Assembly (NCBI GenBank): GCA_016342415.1
Contig: JAEIOD010000006.1
Coordinates: forward strand, 62,001 to 126,000
DNA: 64,000 bases
Direction: 5' to 3'
Source of the DNA: Clostridiales bacterium
GTDB taxonomy: Bacteria > Bacillota > Clostridia > Peptostreptococcales > Acidaminobacteraceae
Shown here: positions 18,686 through 28,500 of the stretch, one piece after another
Layout of the letters: every line of letters starts with the position of its first letter
Numbering within the stretch: position 1 is the stretch's first letter
Notes under the pieces: model-generated
The model's database searches: none
What the model was told of the DNA's origin: nothing
The model's input: only the letters and a program-made list of their open reading frames with translations
Position numbers and translations under genes: made by a program

Positions 18686-18713
18686 GAAAAAAACAGCTAG
18701 AATCAGCTGTTTT
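18686..18713 (-). terminator. terminator of the M42 peptidase gene
   Basis: Minus-strand stem AAAACAGCT/AGCTGTTTT followed by a run of seven T residues, located right after the stop at 18718. Confidence 0.88.
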
Positions 18714-18717
18714 GTCA

Positions 18718-19761
18718 TTATTCTAAAGGCTTTAAGTTTTCATTACCAGTCATCGATTTAATCATGTGTACCATCAAATCAATCTCGTTTTGTATATCTT
18801 TTAAACTCACCACTTCACTCGGAGAGTGCATATATCTTAGTGGTAGTGATACAAGTGCTACAGGAACACCTTTGCCTGTAAATCTCATTTTATCAGCATC
18901 AGTACCAGTAGTTCTTGGTGTCAACTCCAATTGTATTGGCATCTCAAGTGCTTCTGCAGATTTTTTAAGCATATCATTGATTTTGAAATTAATCTGAGCA
19001 CCTTTTGCCAACACTGGTCCACCACCTAAAGTTACAGTACCTTCTTTTTTAGGATCAGAACCTGGTGCATCAGTTGCAAAAGTTACATCACATGCAATTG
19101 CCATATCCGGTTCTATTGTTGCCGCTGCAAAGTACGCACCACCCATATTAGTTTCTTCGTTTACCGTACTGACTGCATAAACACCTACATTCAATTTTTC
19201 CTTAGATAAGGCTTTTAACACTTCTGCCACAATGAACGAACCCGATCTATTATCAAGCGCTCTAGCAGCTAACAAATCATTTCTTAGGTAGTCATAATCT
19301 ACATCATATAAAATGTAATCTCCAACTGAAACGATGTCCTTTAATTCATCTTTTGTGGTGGCACCTATATCAATGATTAAATCCTCTACATTGATTTCGC
19401 CTTTTTCTCCGCCCTTGTGTTCTGCTTTTACACCAACAACACCTTTGACCATCTCTTTACCATATACACGAACACGGCTACCTAAGGCAAGTTTAGGATT
19501 GATTCCTCCTGCTTTTGTTACAGATATAAATCCTTTGTCATCAATATGTGTAATCATATAGGCTATTTCATCACAGTGACCAGCTAAAAGTACTTTAAAT
19601 TCTGCATCTGGATTTAAAACAGCTACTGCGTTACCAGCAAAATCCGTTCTAATCTCATCAGCAAAAGGCTTCATTTCTTCAATCCAAAGTTTCTGAATCT
19701 TCATCTCATCTCCTGATGGCGATGGACATTCTATCAAATCTTCTAAAAATTTTTTGTTCAT
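18718..19761 (-). CDS. M42 family metallopeptidase (glutamyl aminopeptidase type)
   Basis: A 347-residue cytosolic di-zinc aminopeptidase of the FrvX/PepA/TET family. Metal ligands can be seen in order: AGHCDE (His near 62), ARALDNRSG (bridging Asp near 176), NEET (Glu pair near 208), ACDVT (Asp near 229) and YMHSP (His near 316). Members form large tetrahedral particles that finish peptide degradation. Length is typical. Monocistronic, with a G-rich ribosome site before ATG. Confidence 0.94.
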   Translation of the reverse strand: MNKKFLEDLIECPSPSGDEMKIQKLWIEEMKPFADEIRTDFAGNAVAVLNPDAEFKVLLAGHCDEIAYMITHIDDKGFISVTKAGGINPKLALGSRVRVYGKEMVKGVVGVKAEHKGGEKGEINVEDLIIDIGATTKDELKDIVSVGDYILYDVDYDYLRNDLLAARALDNRSGSFIVAEVLKALSKEKLNVGVYAVSTVNEETNMGGAYFAAATIEPDMAIACDVTFATDAPGSDPKKEGTVTLGGGPVLAKGAQINFKINDMLKKSAEALEMPIQLELTPRTTGTDADKMRFTGKGVPVALVSLPLRYMHSPSEVVSLKDIQNEIDLMVHMIKSMTGNENLKPLE

Positions 19762-19937
19762 TTCTCATTCCCCCTAATTGTATTGCTTACAAAATCCATT
19801 TTACATGAAATAATTAATAAAATAAAGGTAGACTTGATTTATCTATATATATCACCAAAATAGTTAAGTTTTATAAAGTGATACTGATTAGATTACAAAA
19901 GTATTTCTCGGATATCAGATAGTTAAAGAAGGAGATA

Positions 19938-20179
19938 ATAAAAGATTTATACTCATTTATCATTATAATGAAGAGGCAAAACTCGCAATGGCATCTTTTA
20001 CTAAAGAAGAGCAACAAGTTAGTATGGCAGCATGGCGAGATGGATTAGGTGAAAAACTTGTGGATTTTGGTGGCATTTTATTTGGCGGCAACAACATATA
20101 TGCCGATAAAGAAGAACCTTGTACTAAAAATATATTAGGCTATTCATTAACTCAAAATGTAAGAAAAATCTCTTCATAA
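19938..20179 (+). pseudogene. broken YCII-related protein gene
   Basis: The frame reads K-R-F-I-L-I-Y-H-Y-N-E-E-A-K-L-A-M-A-S-F-T and then M-A-A-W, L-V-D-F-G-G, G-Y-S-L, the pattern of the N-terminal two thirds of YCII-related (YciI/DGPF) proteins. AAGGAG lies at 19929-19934, but where the ATG should follow there is AATAAA: insertion of a single G between 19939 and 19940 restores ATG AAA AGA in frame. The C-terminal third of the family is missing; the frame runs into a terminator after about 80 codons (family about 110-130). So both ends are damaged. Translation from the internal ATG at 19988 would give only 63 residues. I call it a decayed gene. Confidence 0.75.
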
Positions 20180-20195
20180 AGAAGAGATTTTTTTA
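20164..20195. terminator. bidirectional terminator
   Basis: Perfect 12-bp stem AAAAATCTCTTC/GAAGAGATTTTT, loop ATAAA. It ends the leftward BtrH-like gene (its stop at 20193 lies in it) and any rightward transcript of the broken YCII gene. Confidence 0.9.
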
Positions 20196-21164
20196 TAATT
20201 GTTCCAACAAACTCATTGCATCATATTCTATTTTGCTGATCCTCATTAAAATAATAGAAGCTTCTTCTAAATACTTTTCATCCTCTGTTTCACCAGTCTC
20301 TTCAAATAAATTTATAACTTTAGACCATAATTTAGCTGACTCTAAAAATTGTTTATGTGCTTCTAAAATAGGTTCAAGCTTCAAAATACCATATGCTTCA
20401 TACAAAAAATCTCTATAAATATTTCTAAATATAGAACCTCCAGTCCCTGCCTTTTCCATTAACATGGCCATGGTTTTAAAGTCATTCTCAGGATTTGATG
20501 ACTCATGAAACCATTTTGAAAGTTCTTGTGAAGCTTTTATTATACCTTTATATCCAAAATTTCTAATCGGTGGATTAAGAAACTCAACAGCATTATTCTT
20601 CAGTGCTTTTATCAGAGCATCTTTTAAATCATAATCACCTTTTAGTTTAATCGTATAGGACATATTTTTATCAGACATGGGACCTTTAGCATTTCGAGCA
20701 TCTGCTAAACTCTCTAAAGATGTTGAAACAACACCTCCTTGCTGCAAGGTATCCACTAAAAATGCATGTGTCTCATCGTAACCTATGATGGCGACATAAT
20801 GCCCAGCAAAATGTACTTTTGTAGTAAAATAATCTAAATAATAACTATCTAATTGTAATCCAACTGGAATACCATTATCTAACTCTCCTTTAATATTAGA
20901 CCATGCCTTCTTAACCGAAGTTGTACGACACTGAATGAGCTCTAAATTAAGATTCTCACAAAGTTTTTCGGTGATTAAGCCTGTTTTGGTTCGACCACCT
21001 AAAAATGGAAATGGCATTTTACCAAAATTGATCACACCAAATCCCAATCCTTCTCCAAGACCAAATAACATCGGTTCGGATAACTCAACACCTAAATTTA
21101 AGAGTAATGTGCCCGTTGCTGTTGTTTCACAGTGTTCTCCGATTTTTGTTTTTACACTATACAT
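20193..21164 (-). CDS. BtrH N-terminal domain protein (cysteine peptidase-like fold)
   Basis: A 323-residue protein. Residues about 5-160 match the BtrH_N pattern: G-E-H-C-E-T-T-A with a Cys-containing helix start, and H-Y-V-A-I-I-G-Y-D near 123, giving a Cys/His pair in a papain-like arrangement. The C-terminal half is mostly helical and resembles the DUF4872 region that often follows. In butirosin synthesis BtrH moves an acyl group from a carrier protein; here no carrier protein or biosynthetic genes are near, so the substrate is unknown. It lies 76 bases downstream of the MFS exporter gene in the same direction, which hints at production or modification of a small molecule followed by export. 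Confidence 0.78.
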   Translation of the reverse strand: MYSVKTKIGEHCETTATGTLLLNLGVELSEPMLFGLGEGLGFGVINFGKMPFPFLGGRTKTGLITEKLCENLNLELIQCRTTSVKKAWSNIKGELDNGIPVGLQLDSYYLDYFTTKVHFAGHYVAIIGYDETHAFLVDTLQQGGVVSTSLESLADARNAKGPMSDKNMSYTIKLKGDYDLKDALIKALKNNAVEFLNPPIRNFGYKGIIKASQELSKWFHESSNPENDFKTMAMLMEKAGTGGSIFRNIYRDFLYEAYGILKLEPILEAHKQFLESAKLWSKVINLFEETGETEDEKYLEEASIILMRISKIEYDAMSLLEQL

Positions 21165-21240
21165 ACCGCCTCCTAAAAATAGTATACTGTCTCCATTTAC
21201 AGGAGTGTCAATAATATACCCAGCATATGTTCATCAACAC

Positions 21241-22524
21241 TTAATTCACTTGAGAACTTTCTACTTTTATCTCTTCCATGTTTTCATTATCTATCGCTAA
21301 AATTGAAAACAAAGATACAAGAGCCAATATCACGACACATATACTCATCGGTAAAACATGTGCACACTTATCTACCATCAATCCGAATAAGGCTTGTCCA
21401 AGAGGTACTGCAGCCCCACAAAGTGTTCCGATAACCGTTCCTACTCTACCAAGCATTTCTCTAGGTACTATTTGTTGTATGGCTGTGTTTATGGTAATAT
21501 TGCCTGCTGTTAAGATGATGACAAAAGCAAATCCTGTTATTACAAATAATAAAAGCGGTAGATAATAACTATTAAATAATTTCAAAAAATAAAATGATGA
21601 TATAAAGGTCAAAATACCTACAGTAATGGGTTGTGCAATCATATCAATCTTCAAGAGTTTTTTTAAGGATAATTTGCCTCCAAACTTAGCAGTTAATAAG
21701 CCACCTAAAAGTGCTGCAAAACCCATAACAGAATTAACCATTCCGAATTCGTAATCCTTGATGAACATCACTTTTTTAAGAATATGCGGTACCCCTACAG
21801 AAAAAACAGGCGATATGGCAAAGTTCAGTGCTAATGCTATAAATGTTATAGTTAAAATAAAACGACTATTTTTTATAACCTTTAACCCATCAACAAAATC
21901 CTTCTTAAAGACTTGTATATTGATTTTTTCAGGTGTTTTATGTGTTGGTGCAATATCAATAAAATACTCAGATATAGCAGAAATAAAGAAAGAGATACCA
22001 TTGACAAATAATATGACACCAATAACACTAAAACTCATCAAAACTCCTGCAAGAATTGGTGCTAATAAACTGCTAAGAGTCATAATCATATTATGTATAG
22101 AGTTGGCTTCTAATAAGTCTTTCTCCCTAATAATATTTGGAATAACAGTATTAACAGCAGGCCCAAACATGGTTGTGATAAGTGATAACACTATTGTAAT
22201 TGAATAGATTGACCAAAGTGGTAGTTCTCCTAATTGAAGATACAAAAAACCTAATAACGTGACAGCAATCCCACTTAATACATCCAATCTTACAATAATT
22301 TTCTTACGATCAAACCAGTCCACCAACACGCCCGCAAATGGTCCTAGTATCAATCTTGGTATAGCCGATACAATTAATATACTTGCAAATAAGGTTGTTG
22401 ACTCATAAGTAGCAAGTACATAAAGTGACAAAGCAAAGGTCTGCATCATACTACCAATTTGCGAGACCATATTACCTTGCATTAATAATAAAAAGTTCCG
22501 ATCTTTGAATAACTTGTATCTCAT
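21241..22524 (-). CDS. MFS transporter, macrolide-efflux / enterobactin-exporter type
   Basis: A 427-residue protein with twelve predicted membrane helices. The N-terminus (Y-K-L-F-K-D-R-N-F-L-L-L-M) and the loop 2-3 motif G-V-L-V-D-W-F-D-R-K-K are typical of the MefA/EntS drug-efflux branch of the major facilitator superfamily. Probably exports a hydrophobic or antibiotic-like compound. Ribosome site GGAGG precedes the ATG and is itself preceded by a 12-bp inverted repeat (22535-22571). The BtrH-like gene follows downstream. Confidence 0.88.
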   Translation of the reverse strand: MRYKLFKDRNFLLLMQGNMVSQIGSMMQTFALSLYVLATYESTTLFASILIVSAIPRLILGPFAGVLVDWFDRKKIIVRLDVLSGIAVTLLGFLYLQLGELPLWSIYSITIVLSLITTMFGPAVNTVIPNIIREKDLLEANSIHNMIMTLSSLLAPILAGVLMSFSVIGVILFVNGISFFISAISEYFIDIAPTHKTPEKINIQVFKKDFVDGLKVIKNSRFILTITFIALALNFAISPVFSVGVPHILKKVMFIKDYEFGMVNSVMGFAALLGGLLTAKFGGKLSLKKLLKIDMIAQPITVGILTFISSFYFLKLFNSYYLPLLLFVITGFAFVIILTAGNITINTAIQQIVPREMLGRVGTVIGTLCGAAVPLGQALFGLMVDKCAHVLPMSICVVILALVSLFSILAIDNENMEEIKVESSQVN

Positions 22525-22534
22525 AACAAACCTC

Positions 22535-22571
22535 CGATAAAATTATATTTCTTGACAAAATAATTTTATCG
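22535..22571 (-). promoter_or_regulatory. 12-bp inverted repeat abutting the MFS ribosome site
   Basis: CGATAAAATTAT and its exact complement ATAATTTTATCG are separated by 13 bases. The arm nearest the gene ends one base into the GGAGG ribosome site. This may be a repressor operator or an RNA hairpin in the leader that controls translation. Not T-rich after the stem, so not a terminator. Confidence 0.6.
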
Positions 22572-22758
22572 TATAGAAATAAACATTCAGTTAGATAATT
22601 ATTAGAACTACATTAGAAAACAATTGTTTCTGATGGATAAACCCTGAGAATCCTTTATTTTATGTTCCATTATTCTGAGTAAGAAAATGATAGATGGGCA
22701 AATAATGAATAACACGATAAATCAAAATATATAAATGACTATTGTAGGAGGAATACAA

Positions 22759-24477
22759 ATGGATTCATTAGAAAGAATAAAACTGCAGATTCAAAGGCTT
22801 GATGGTCAAGACTATGGTGCATATCAGGCTATCATAGGAACATATAAGTATCCCAAGTTCAATCTATACATCGACCAAATACCAAAAGACCCTTATGCTC
22901 CTCCTCATACGGGTATTTATAGGGTTCGAATTCCTAGAGCAACTACTGGGTTCTCTGATGATATGACGTCTCCAAACATTCGAAGAATCGCCCTCAGAGA
23001 TTATTTAGCTCGTATGTTTTATATCAATTGTTCTAAAGTTTCAAAAGGCAGAAGAGGTACTGGTAACAGTGGAATAATCACCATTGCAAAACCCGAGCAG
23101 ACAATTCTTGATCGTAGCTCCATAGTGATTAACGATGACTATTTGGAAGCGAGGTTTTTTATCGGACTACCGGCTTCTGGAAGAAGTATTACTGCTTCTA
23201 TCGCAGAGACCATGTTGTTCGATGAATTACCTGAGATTGTTCGCCGTACTTTGTTTTTTGATAATCTTAAGAGTGATTCTGTTTATCAACATTTGAAAGT
23301 AGCTGAAGATGCTGATAGTCTCAGGAGTCAACTGGAGTCACATAATCTGATTGGATTCATTAGAGATGGCGCATTGCTTCCTAGACGCAGTGGTATTGAT
23401 AACAGACCTCTAAAGTCAGACCAGGTAGTCGTTTTTCAATCGCCAGAAAGTATGCGGGTTGAGTTTAACTTGCCTAACGAAGGGATTGTTACAGGCATGG
23501 GAATCAAGAAAGGTGTTACGCTTATTGTTGGAGGAGGATACCACGGAAAATCAACGGTACTAAATGCATTGCAACTGGGTATCTATAATCATATTCCAGG
23601 TGACGGAAGAGAATTCTGTGTTTCTGTACCTAATGCAGTAAAGGTCTGTGCTTCCAGTGGACGTTATGTTGCAAATGTTGATATCTCCCCTTTTCTTAAC
23701 AACATGCCTCTCCAAAGAGATACAACATCATTTTCCACTGAAAATGCTAGTGGTAGCACCTCTCAAGCTGCAACCATCATAGAATCAATTGAAGCAGGAG
23801 CTACTGTTCTCTTAATGGATGAAGACACCTGTGCCGCGAATTTTATGATACGCGATAAAAGAATGCAGGAACTTGTACCAAAGACCGATGAGCCAATCAC
23901 TTCATTTATTGATTGCATAAAATCACTGTATGAAAATAGAGGGATATCGACAATTCTTGTTATGGGTGGATCTGGTGATTACTTTGATGTAGCTGATCAG
24001 GTTATCCAGATGAAAGAGTTCTTGCCTTACGATGTCACTCTAAAAGCTCATGAAATTGCAACCGTTAATCCGACAGGAAGAGTTCATGAGCTATCAAAAG
24101 GATTCGTAGAGCTCTCAAAAAGAGTTCCTTATGGGGATGCTCTTAGCCCTCTTAATGAATACCAGAAACTTAGAATATCTGCTCCAGATGTTGATAAACT
24201 CATATTCGGAAACAATACAGTTGATTTATCAGACATAGGACAACTCATAGAAAATGCACAAACCAAAGCAATCGGATTAACAATCAATCATGTCTTAAGT
24301 GAAATGAAAGGAACACGTACAATAGAAGAAATCATTCAAGAAATTATGACAGCATTAGATATCAAAGGACTTGATCTCATCGATGAACATCGTACCGGTG
24401 ATCTAGCTACATTTAGATCCATTGAGCTTGCTGCTGTCTTGAACAGAATGAGAGGTTTAAAGGTAAAAAAGAAGTAA
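22759..24477 (+). CDS. ABC-class ATPase domain protein (PF09818 type)
   Basis: A 572-residue soluble protein. Central P-loop GGGYHGKST (near residue 260), the S-G-S-T-S-Q-A signature-like segment (near 335) and the Walker B-like LLMDEDTCAANFMIRD (near 352) identify the predicted 'ATPase of the ABC class' family, whose members have no transmembrane partner. The N-terminal domain includes a conserved R-I-P-R segment and an R-I-A-L-R-D stretch. The role is unknown; relatives have been linked to RNA or nucleotide metabolism only by inference. The start at 22759 has AGGAGG seven bases upstream; an in-frame ATG at 22735 lacks a site. It stands alone. Confidence 0.88.
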   Translation: MDSLERIKLQIQRLDGQDYGAYQAIIGTYKYPKFNLYIDQIPKDPYAPPHTGIYRVRIPRATTGFSDDMTSPNIRRIALRDYLARMFYINCSKVSKGRRGTGNSGIITIAKPEQTILDRSSIVINDDYLEARFFIGLPASGRSITASIAETMLFDELPEIVRRTLFFDNLKSDSVYQHLKVAEDADSLRSQLESHNLIGFIRDGALLPRRSGIDNRPLKSDQVVVFQSPESMRVEFNLPNEGIVTGMGIKKGVTLIVGGGYHGKSTVLNALQLGIYNHIPGDGREFCVSVPNAVKVCASSGRYVANVDISPFLNNMPLQRDTTSFSTENASGSTSQAATIIESIEAGATVLLMDEDTCAANFMIRDKRMQELVPKTDEPITSFIDCIKSLYENRGISTILVMGGSGDYFDVADQVIQMKEFLPYDVTLKAHEIATVNPTGRVHELSKGFVELSKRVPYGDALSPLNEYQKLRISAPDVDKLIFGNNTVDLSDIGQLIENAQTKAIGLTINHVLSEMKGTRTIEEIIQEIMTALDIKGLDLIDEHRTGDLATFRSIELAAVLNRMRGLKVKKK

Positions 24478-24535
24478 GTCAGAATCTTAATCATACTTGT
24501 AATGTTTTTTGATATAGTCATAGATACTGTTGATG

Positions 24536-24562
24536 AAGAGGAGTTTTTTCGACTCCTTTTTC
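24536..24562 (+). terminator. terminator after the ABC-class ATPase gene
   Basis: Stem AAGAGGAGT/ACTCCTTTT (one G-T pair) with T-rich tail, about 60 bases after the stop codon. The rest of 24478-24772 shows no gene. Confidence 0.75.
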
Positions 24563-24772
24563 TTGAGCTTTTCTATGTACTTATTCATGTATAAGCATAA
24601 ATTTTATACTATTGTCTTTTACGTATCACTAAACTTTGATTTTCTATCGGTTTATTGGATTCAAAATCTCATCTAATGTTATTTCAGATATATAATTATC
24701 AATACTAAAAATTCCAGCACTGAATGTTTTCACCTTATTCATTCCATAAGAAATGTGTACAACATATACATA

Positions 24773-25258
24773 CTATAAGCAAGTACTGTTCTTATACTTA
24801 TTCAATATTTCTTTGGGAATATGACAATAATCATCTGGACATCTTGTCAATCGGTCTTGATGTTCTTCAGCACTTTTTACATAGTTTACAAGAGGCAAAA
24901 CTTCAACAACTATTCTGTCATAATCGTTTCTCGTTTTGATGTAAATCTTTGCCTCTTCTAGATGTTTTTTGTTTTCACTATATACTCCGGTACGGTATTT
25001 TTCACCAACATCTTCGCCTTGTTTGTTCATACTATACGGATCTATTATTTCAAAGAAATACACCATTAACTGCTTAATAGTGATAATGCTTGGATCAAAT
25101 GTTGTTTTAACACATTCAGCGTATCCATCATAGTCACCATCAAGTGTATTTGAAGCGCCATTAATTCGTCCAGCCTCTGTAAACTTAATACCTGGCAAAG
25201 TTTTTACAAATGCCTGTACACCCCAAAGACATCCCCCCGCTAAATATATTACTTCCAT
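24773..25258 (-). CDS. msrA: peptide-methionine (S)-S-oxide reductase
   Basis: A 161-residue MsrA that repairs oxidised methionine. The active-site motif reads G-G-C-L-W-G (Cys near residue 10) where most MsrA have GCFWG; Y-D-G-Y-A-E-C-V (near 45), F-F-E-I-I-D-P (near 69) and the E-K-Y-R-T-G-V-Y stretch are as in the family, and H-Q-D-R-L-T near 131 follows. A C-terminal Cys two residues from the end could act as resolving residue. The start at 25258 is set by GGAG at seven bases; an ATG six codons upstream has none. This variant clade with R-I-N-G and L-W-G is seen in other anaerobes. Confidence 0.9.
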   Translation of the reverse strand: MEVIYLAGGCLWGVQAFVKTLPGIKFTEAGRINGASNTLDGDYDGYAECVKTTFDPSIITIKQLMVYFFEIIDPYSMNKQGEDVGEKYRTGVYSENKKHLEEAKIYIKTRNDYDRIVVEVLPLVNYVKSAEEHQDRLTRCPDDYCHIPKEILNKYKNSTCL

Positions 25259-25387
25259 AATCAATCTCCAATCCATCTCAAATTAAACTTGATTTTTTTA
25301 GTAAATCATGAACTTGTAAAACTCTTCAATCCACGGAATTTCACAGACAATAACTTTCATATAAAAATTCAAATTCATTGTAACATA

Positions 25388-25412
25388 AAACCACTCTTTC
25401 GTAGAGTGGTTT
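25388..25412 (-). terminator. hairpin after the EAL-histidine kinase gene
   Basis: 10-bp stem AAACCACTCT/AGAGTGGTTT with loop of five, followed on the minus strand by TTTTATG. It lies about 90 bases after the kinase stop; T run is short, so efficiency is uncertain. Confidence 0.6.
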
Positions 25413-25501
25413 AAGTAATTTGTAACGGGTATTATTTGAATTTAGCTGAAACTCATTCTTAATCAACACAATTTTAATGAGCTATTAATTCAAATTTTAA
25501 T

Positions 25502-28500
25502 CTAGTTAATATTTTGTTTTATAGGTAATCGTATTACAAACTTTGTACCTTCATTTATTTCACTTTCCACAGTAATATCTCCATGATGTTTCTCAACAAT
25601 TATTTTTTTTGAAATACTAAGTCCTAAACCAGTACCAACACCTTCTGGTTTAGTTGTAAAGAAAGGTTCGAATATATTGTCCTGAAATTCCTTTTTGATA
25701 CCAGAACCTGTATCTTCAACTGAAACATAAATATTTTTATCGTCACACCAAGTCGTGATTATTATTTCACCCATCTTTTTATCATATTTACTAGCATTGG
25801 CATGATTTGCATTAATAAAAAGGTTCAAGAGCACCTGGTTAATTTGATTGCCCAAAGCTTGAATCTCAGGGATGTCTTCATCTAATTTTTTAGTCACTTT
25901 AGAAGAATACTTCAACTCATTCTGAACAATAACCAATGTTTTTTCAATATTGTCATTTATATTGTAAATCCTAAAATCATCTTCGATACCTTTCCATGAA
26001 TATGATTTCAAACTGGCAACAATCTCTTTCATTTTGGATAATCCCTCTTTAAAACTTTCAGAAATCTCTCTGAAGTCTTCTTCAAGAAATAGAATATCAT
26101 CATTTATCTTATCTTTCTCTCTTGTCTCAAAATATCCATGAGTATCAGCATATGATCTAAAATCATTTAAGTATTTAAAGTAATTGTCAATATCCTCACC
26201 CAATATAGTTGAATTTGATATTAAATACCCAAGTGGATTGTTGATTTCATGAGCGATACCAGCAGCCAGTTGCCCTATTTCGGCCATTCTCTCTTGTGAT
26301 ATCATGATCTCTTTAAGCTTTATGATTTCTTGTTCTTTTTCACGTGATTCTGTAATATCCTTTGCAATGGAAAGCACAAATTCAACTTCACCCTTTTCAT
26401 TGTAAATAACCTCATTAAACCATTCGCAGGATATAGTAGCTCCCGTTTTAATCTTATTAATCATTATAAAATGGGTAGGTATGCCACTTAGAATATTATC
26501 CGCTTTTTCTTTCCATTCAGTAAAGGTATCCTCGAATACCAACTTGGACATCTTCTTTCTAACTATTTCGCTCCTTGACCATCCAAAGATATTCTTTGCA
26601 TGGTGATTCCACTCAATAATCGAATAATTTTGATCCCATAATATAAAAGCTAAAGGAGATTCCTTAAAAATTTTACGGTAAACTTCTCGCATTCGGATCA
26701 ACTGTTTTTCTATCATAATATTTTCAGTAATATCATCAATAATGCAATTGATCTTAAGAGCACTGTCATTTTCATCAAATTCTACATATGAATTGATAAC
26801 TACGTTAACAAGTTTCCCTTTTCTAGACAATAATTTTTCCTCTTTATCATAAGTGATACTGTTTTCTTTAAGTTCTTTCACACATTCTGCGTTATTTTCA
26901 TCATTATCACTAACTATGATGTCACAAAAGTGATTGCCTATTAAATCCATTCGATTAAACCCCAGCATCAAGGAGAAAGTATTGTTTACATCCATAATAA
27001 AGCCATCATTATTCAATACTACAAACCCTTGCGGTTTTGCTTGATGTAGCACTCTAAAATGTTCTTTTTCATGTTCAATTTTTTTCAATTCTGCCGATGT
27101 CAATGTATCCAAATCAGAATCAACACTACTAAATAGATTTCCAAAATATTTTTGGAATTCCTCAGCTTTGACTGGCTTACTGTAATAAAAACCTTGTACA
27201 TATTTACAGTGATTATTTTTTAAATATTTAACTTGTGATGCTTCTTCAATCCCCTCAACTATTACGAGAATTCCTAAATGATGAGCAAGTGCAATAATAG
27301 CAGAAACCAAGAGTGAGTTTTGGATATTTTCATTAATATCAACCGTAAAACTTCTATCAATTTTTATTATTGATAAAGGAAGTTTCTTCAGCATAGATAA
27401 AGATGAAAAACCAGTCCCGAAATCATCAAGAGCAAAGTTGATATCTAATTCATGTAATTCGTCCATTACACTTTTAACCAACGCAAAATTTTCAACTGCA
27501 ATACTTTCAGTGATTTCAAGAATAAGCATATTAGGTGGAAAACTAGTTTTTATCAAAATTTCTTTAACTTTTCTAGTAAATTCAGGATGTGTCATTTGGA
27601 TGATTGAAACATTGACATTCAAGAATAAGTTATGTCCTAAATCCATCCATTTCTTATAAGTCTTACAGGCATTTTCCAATATAAAACTACCTATTTCAAC
27701 AATCTGATCATGTTCCTCTGCAAGCTGAATAAATCTAGATGGCGGAATGTATCCTTTTTCGGGATGATACCATCTTGCCAATACCTCAGAACTATACATT
27801 TCCCCAGAAAAAATATTTACAATCGGTTGAAATACAGTACTAATTTCATTATTTGATAATGCATTTTTTAAATCTGCAATCAAATTCTCTTCTTGTATTA
27901 GAAAATCCTCTATCTCTAAAGAGTGTTTAATATATTTTTTATCTGTGTGACTTTCAGCATAATCAATTATGACCTGAGCTTTTCTAATCATTTCGACAAT
28001 TGTTAGTCGATCAGCGCAGTTGTTACAAATACTTCCAACAATACATTTTAACTCCAACTTGATTTTTTCAATTATAAAGGGATTTTCAATTTGAGTTAAC
28101 AATTGTTGTCCTACTACATCAACTGTTTCCATTTCAAAATCCTCATAAAAAACAACACCAATTTCATAATAAGAAATCCGATAAATATCACAGTTTATTT
28201 GACTATTTCTTATTCTTTTTAAGATCGCCTTAAACAGTTCATTTGCAGTGTTACTTCCATGCTGATTGGCAAGTTTTCTGAAATTGTTAATTTGTATTAT
28301 AATAAGGCAATCTGGTGCTTGTTCAAGTAACTTATCTTTAATATAGTTCAAGTTATTCAGTCCAGAAATAGCATCAACATATGCCAATTGAAACATCTTC
28401 AATTCGTCTTCTTTTTTATCTGTTAAATCAATAGCAACAGATACATAATGATCAGTGTTTATGGTCACAATACTTTGATAGACCGGAATATCGGTCCCAT

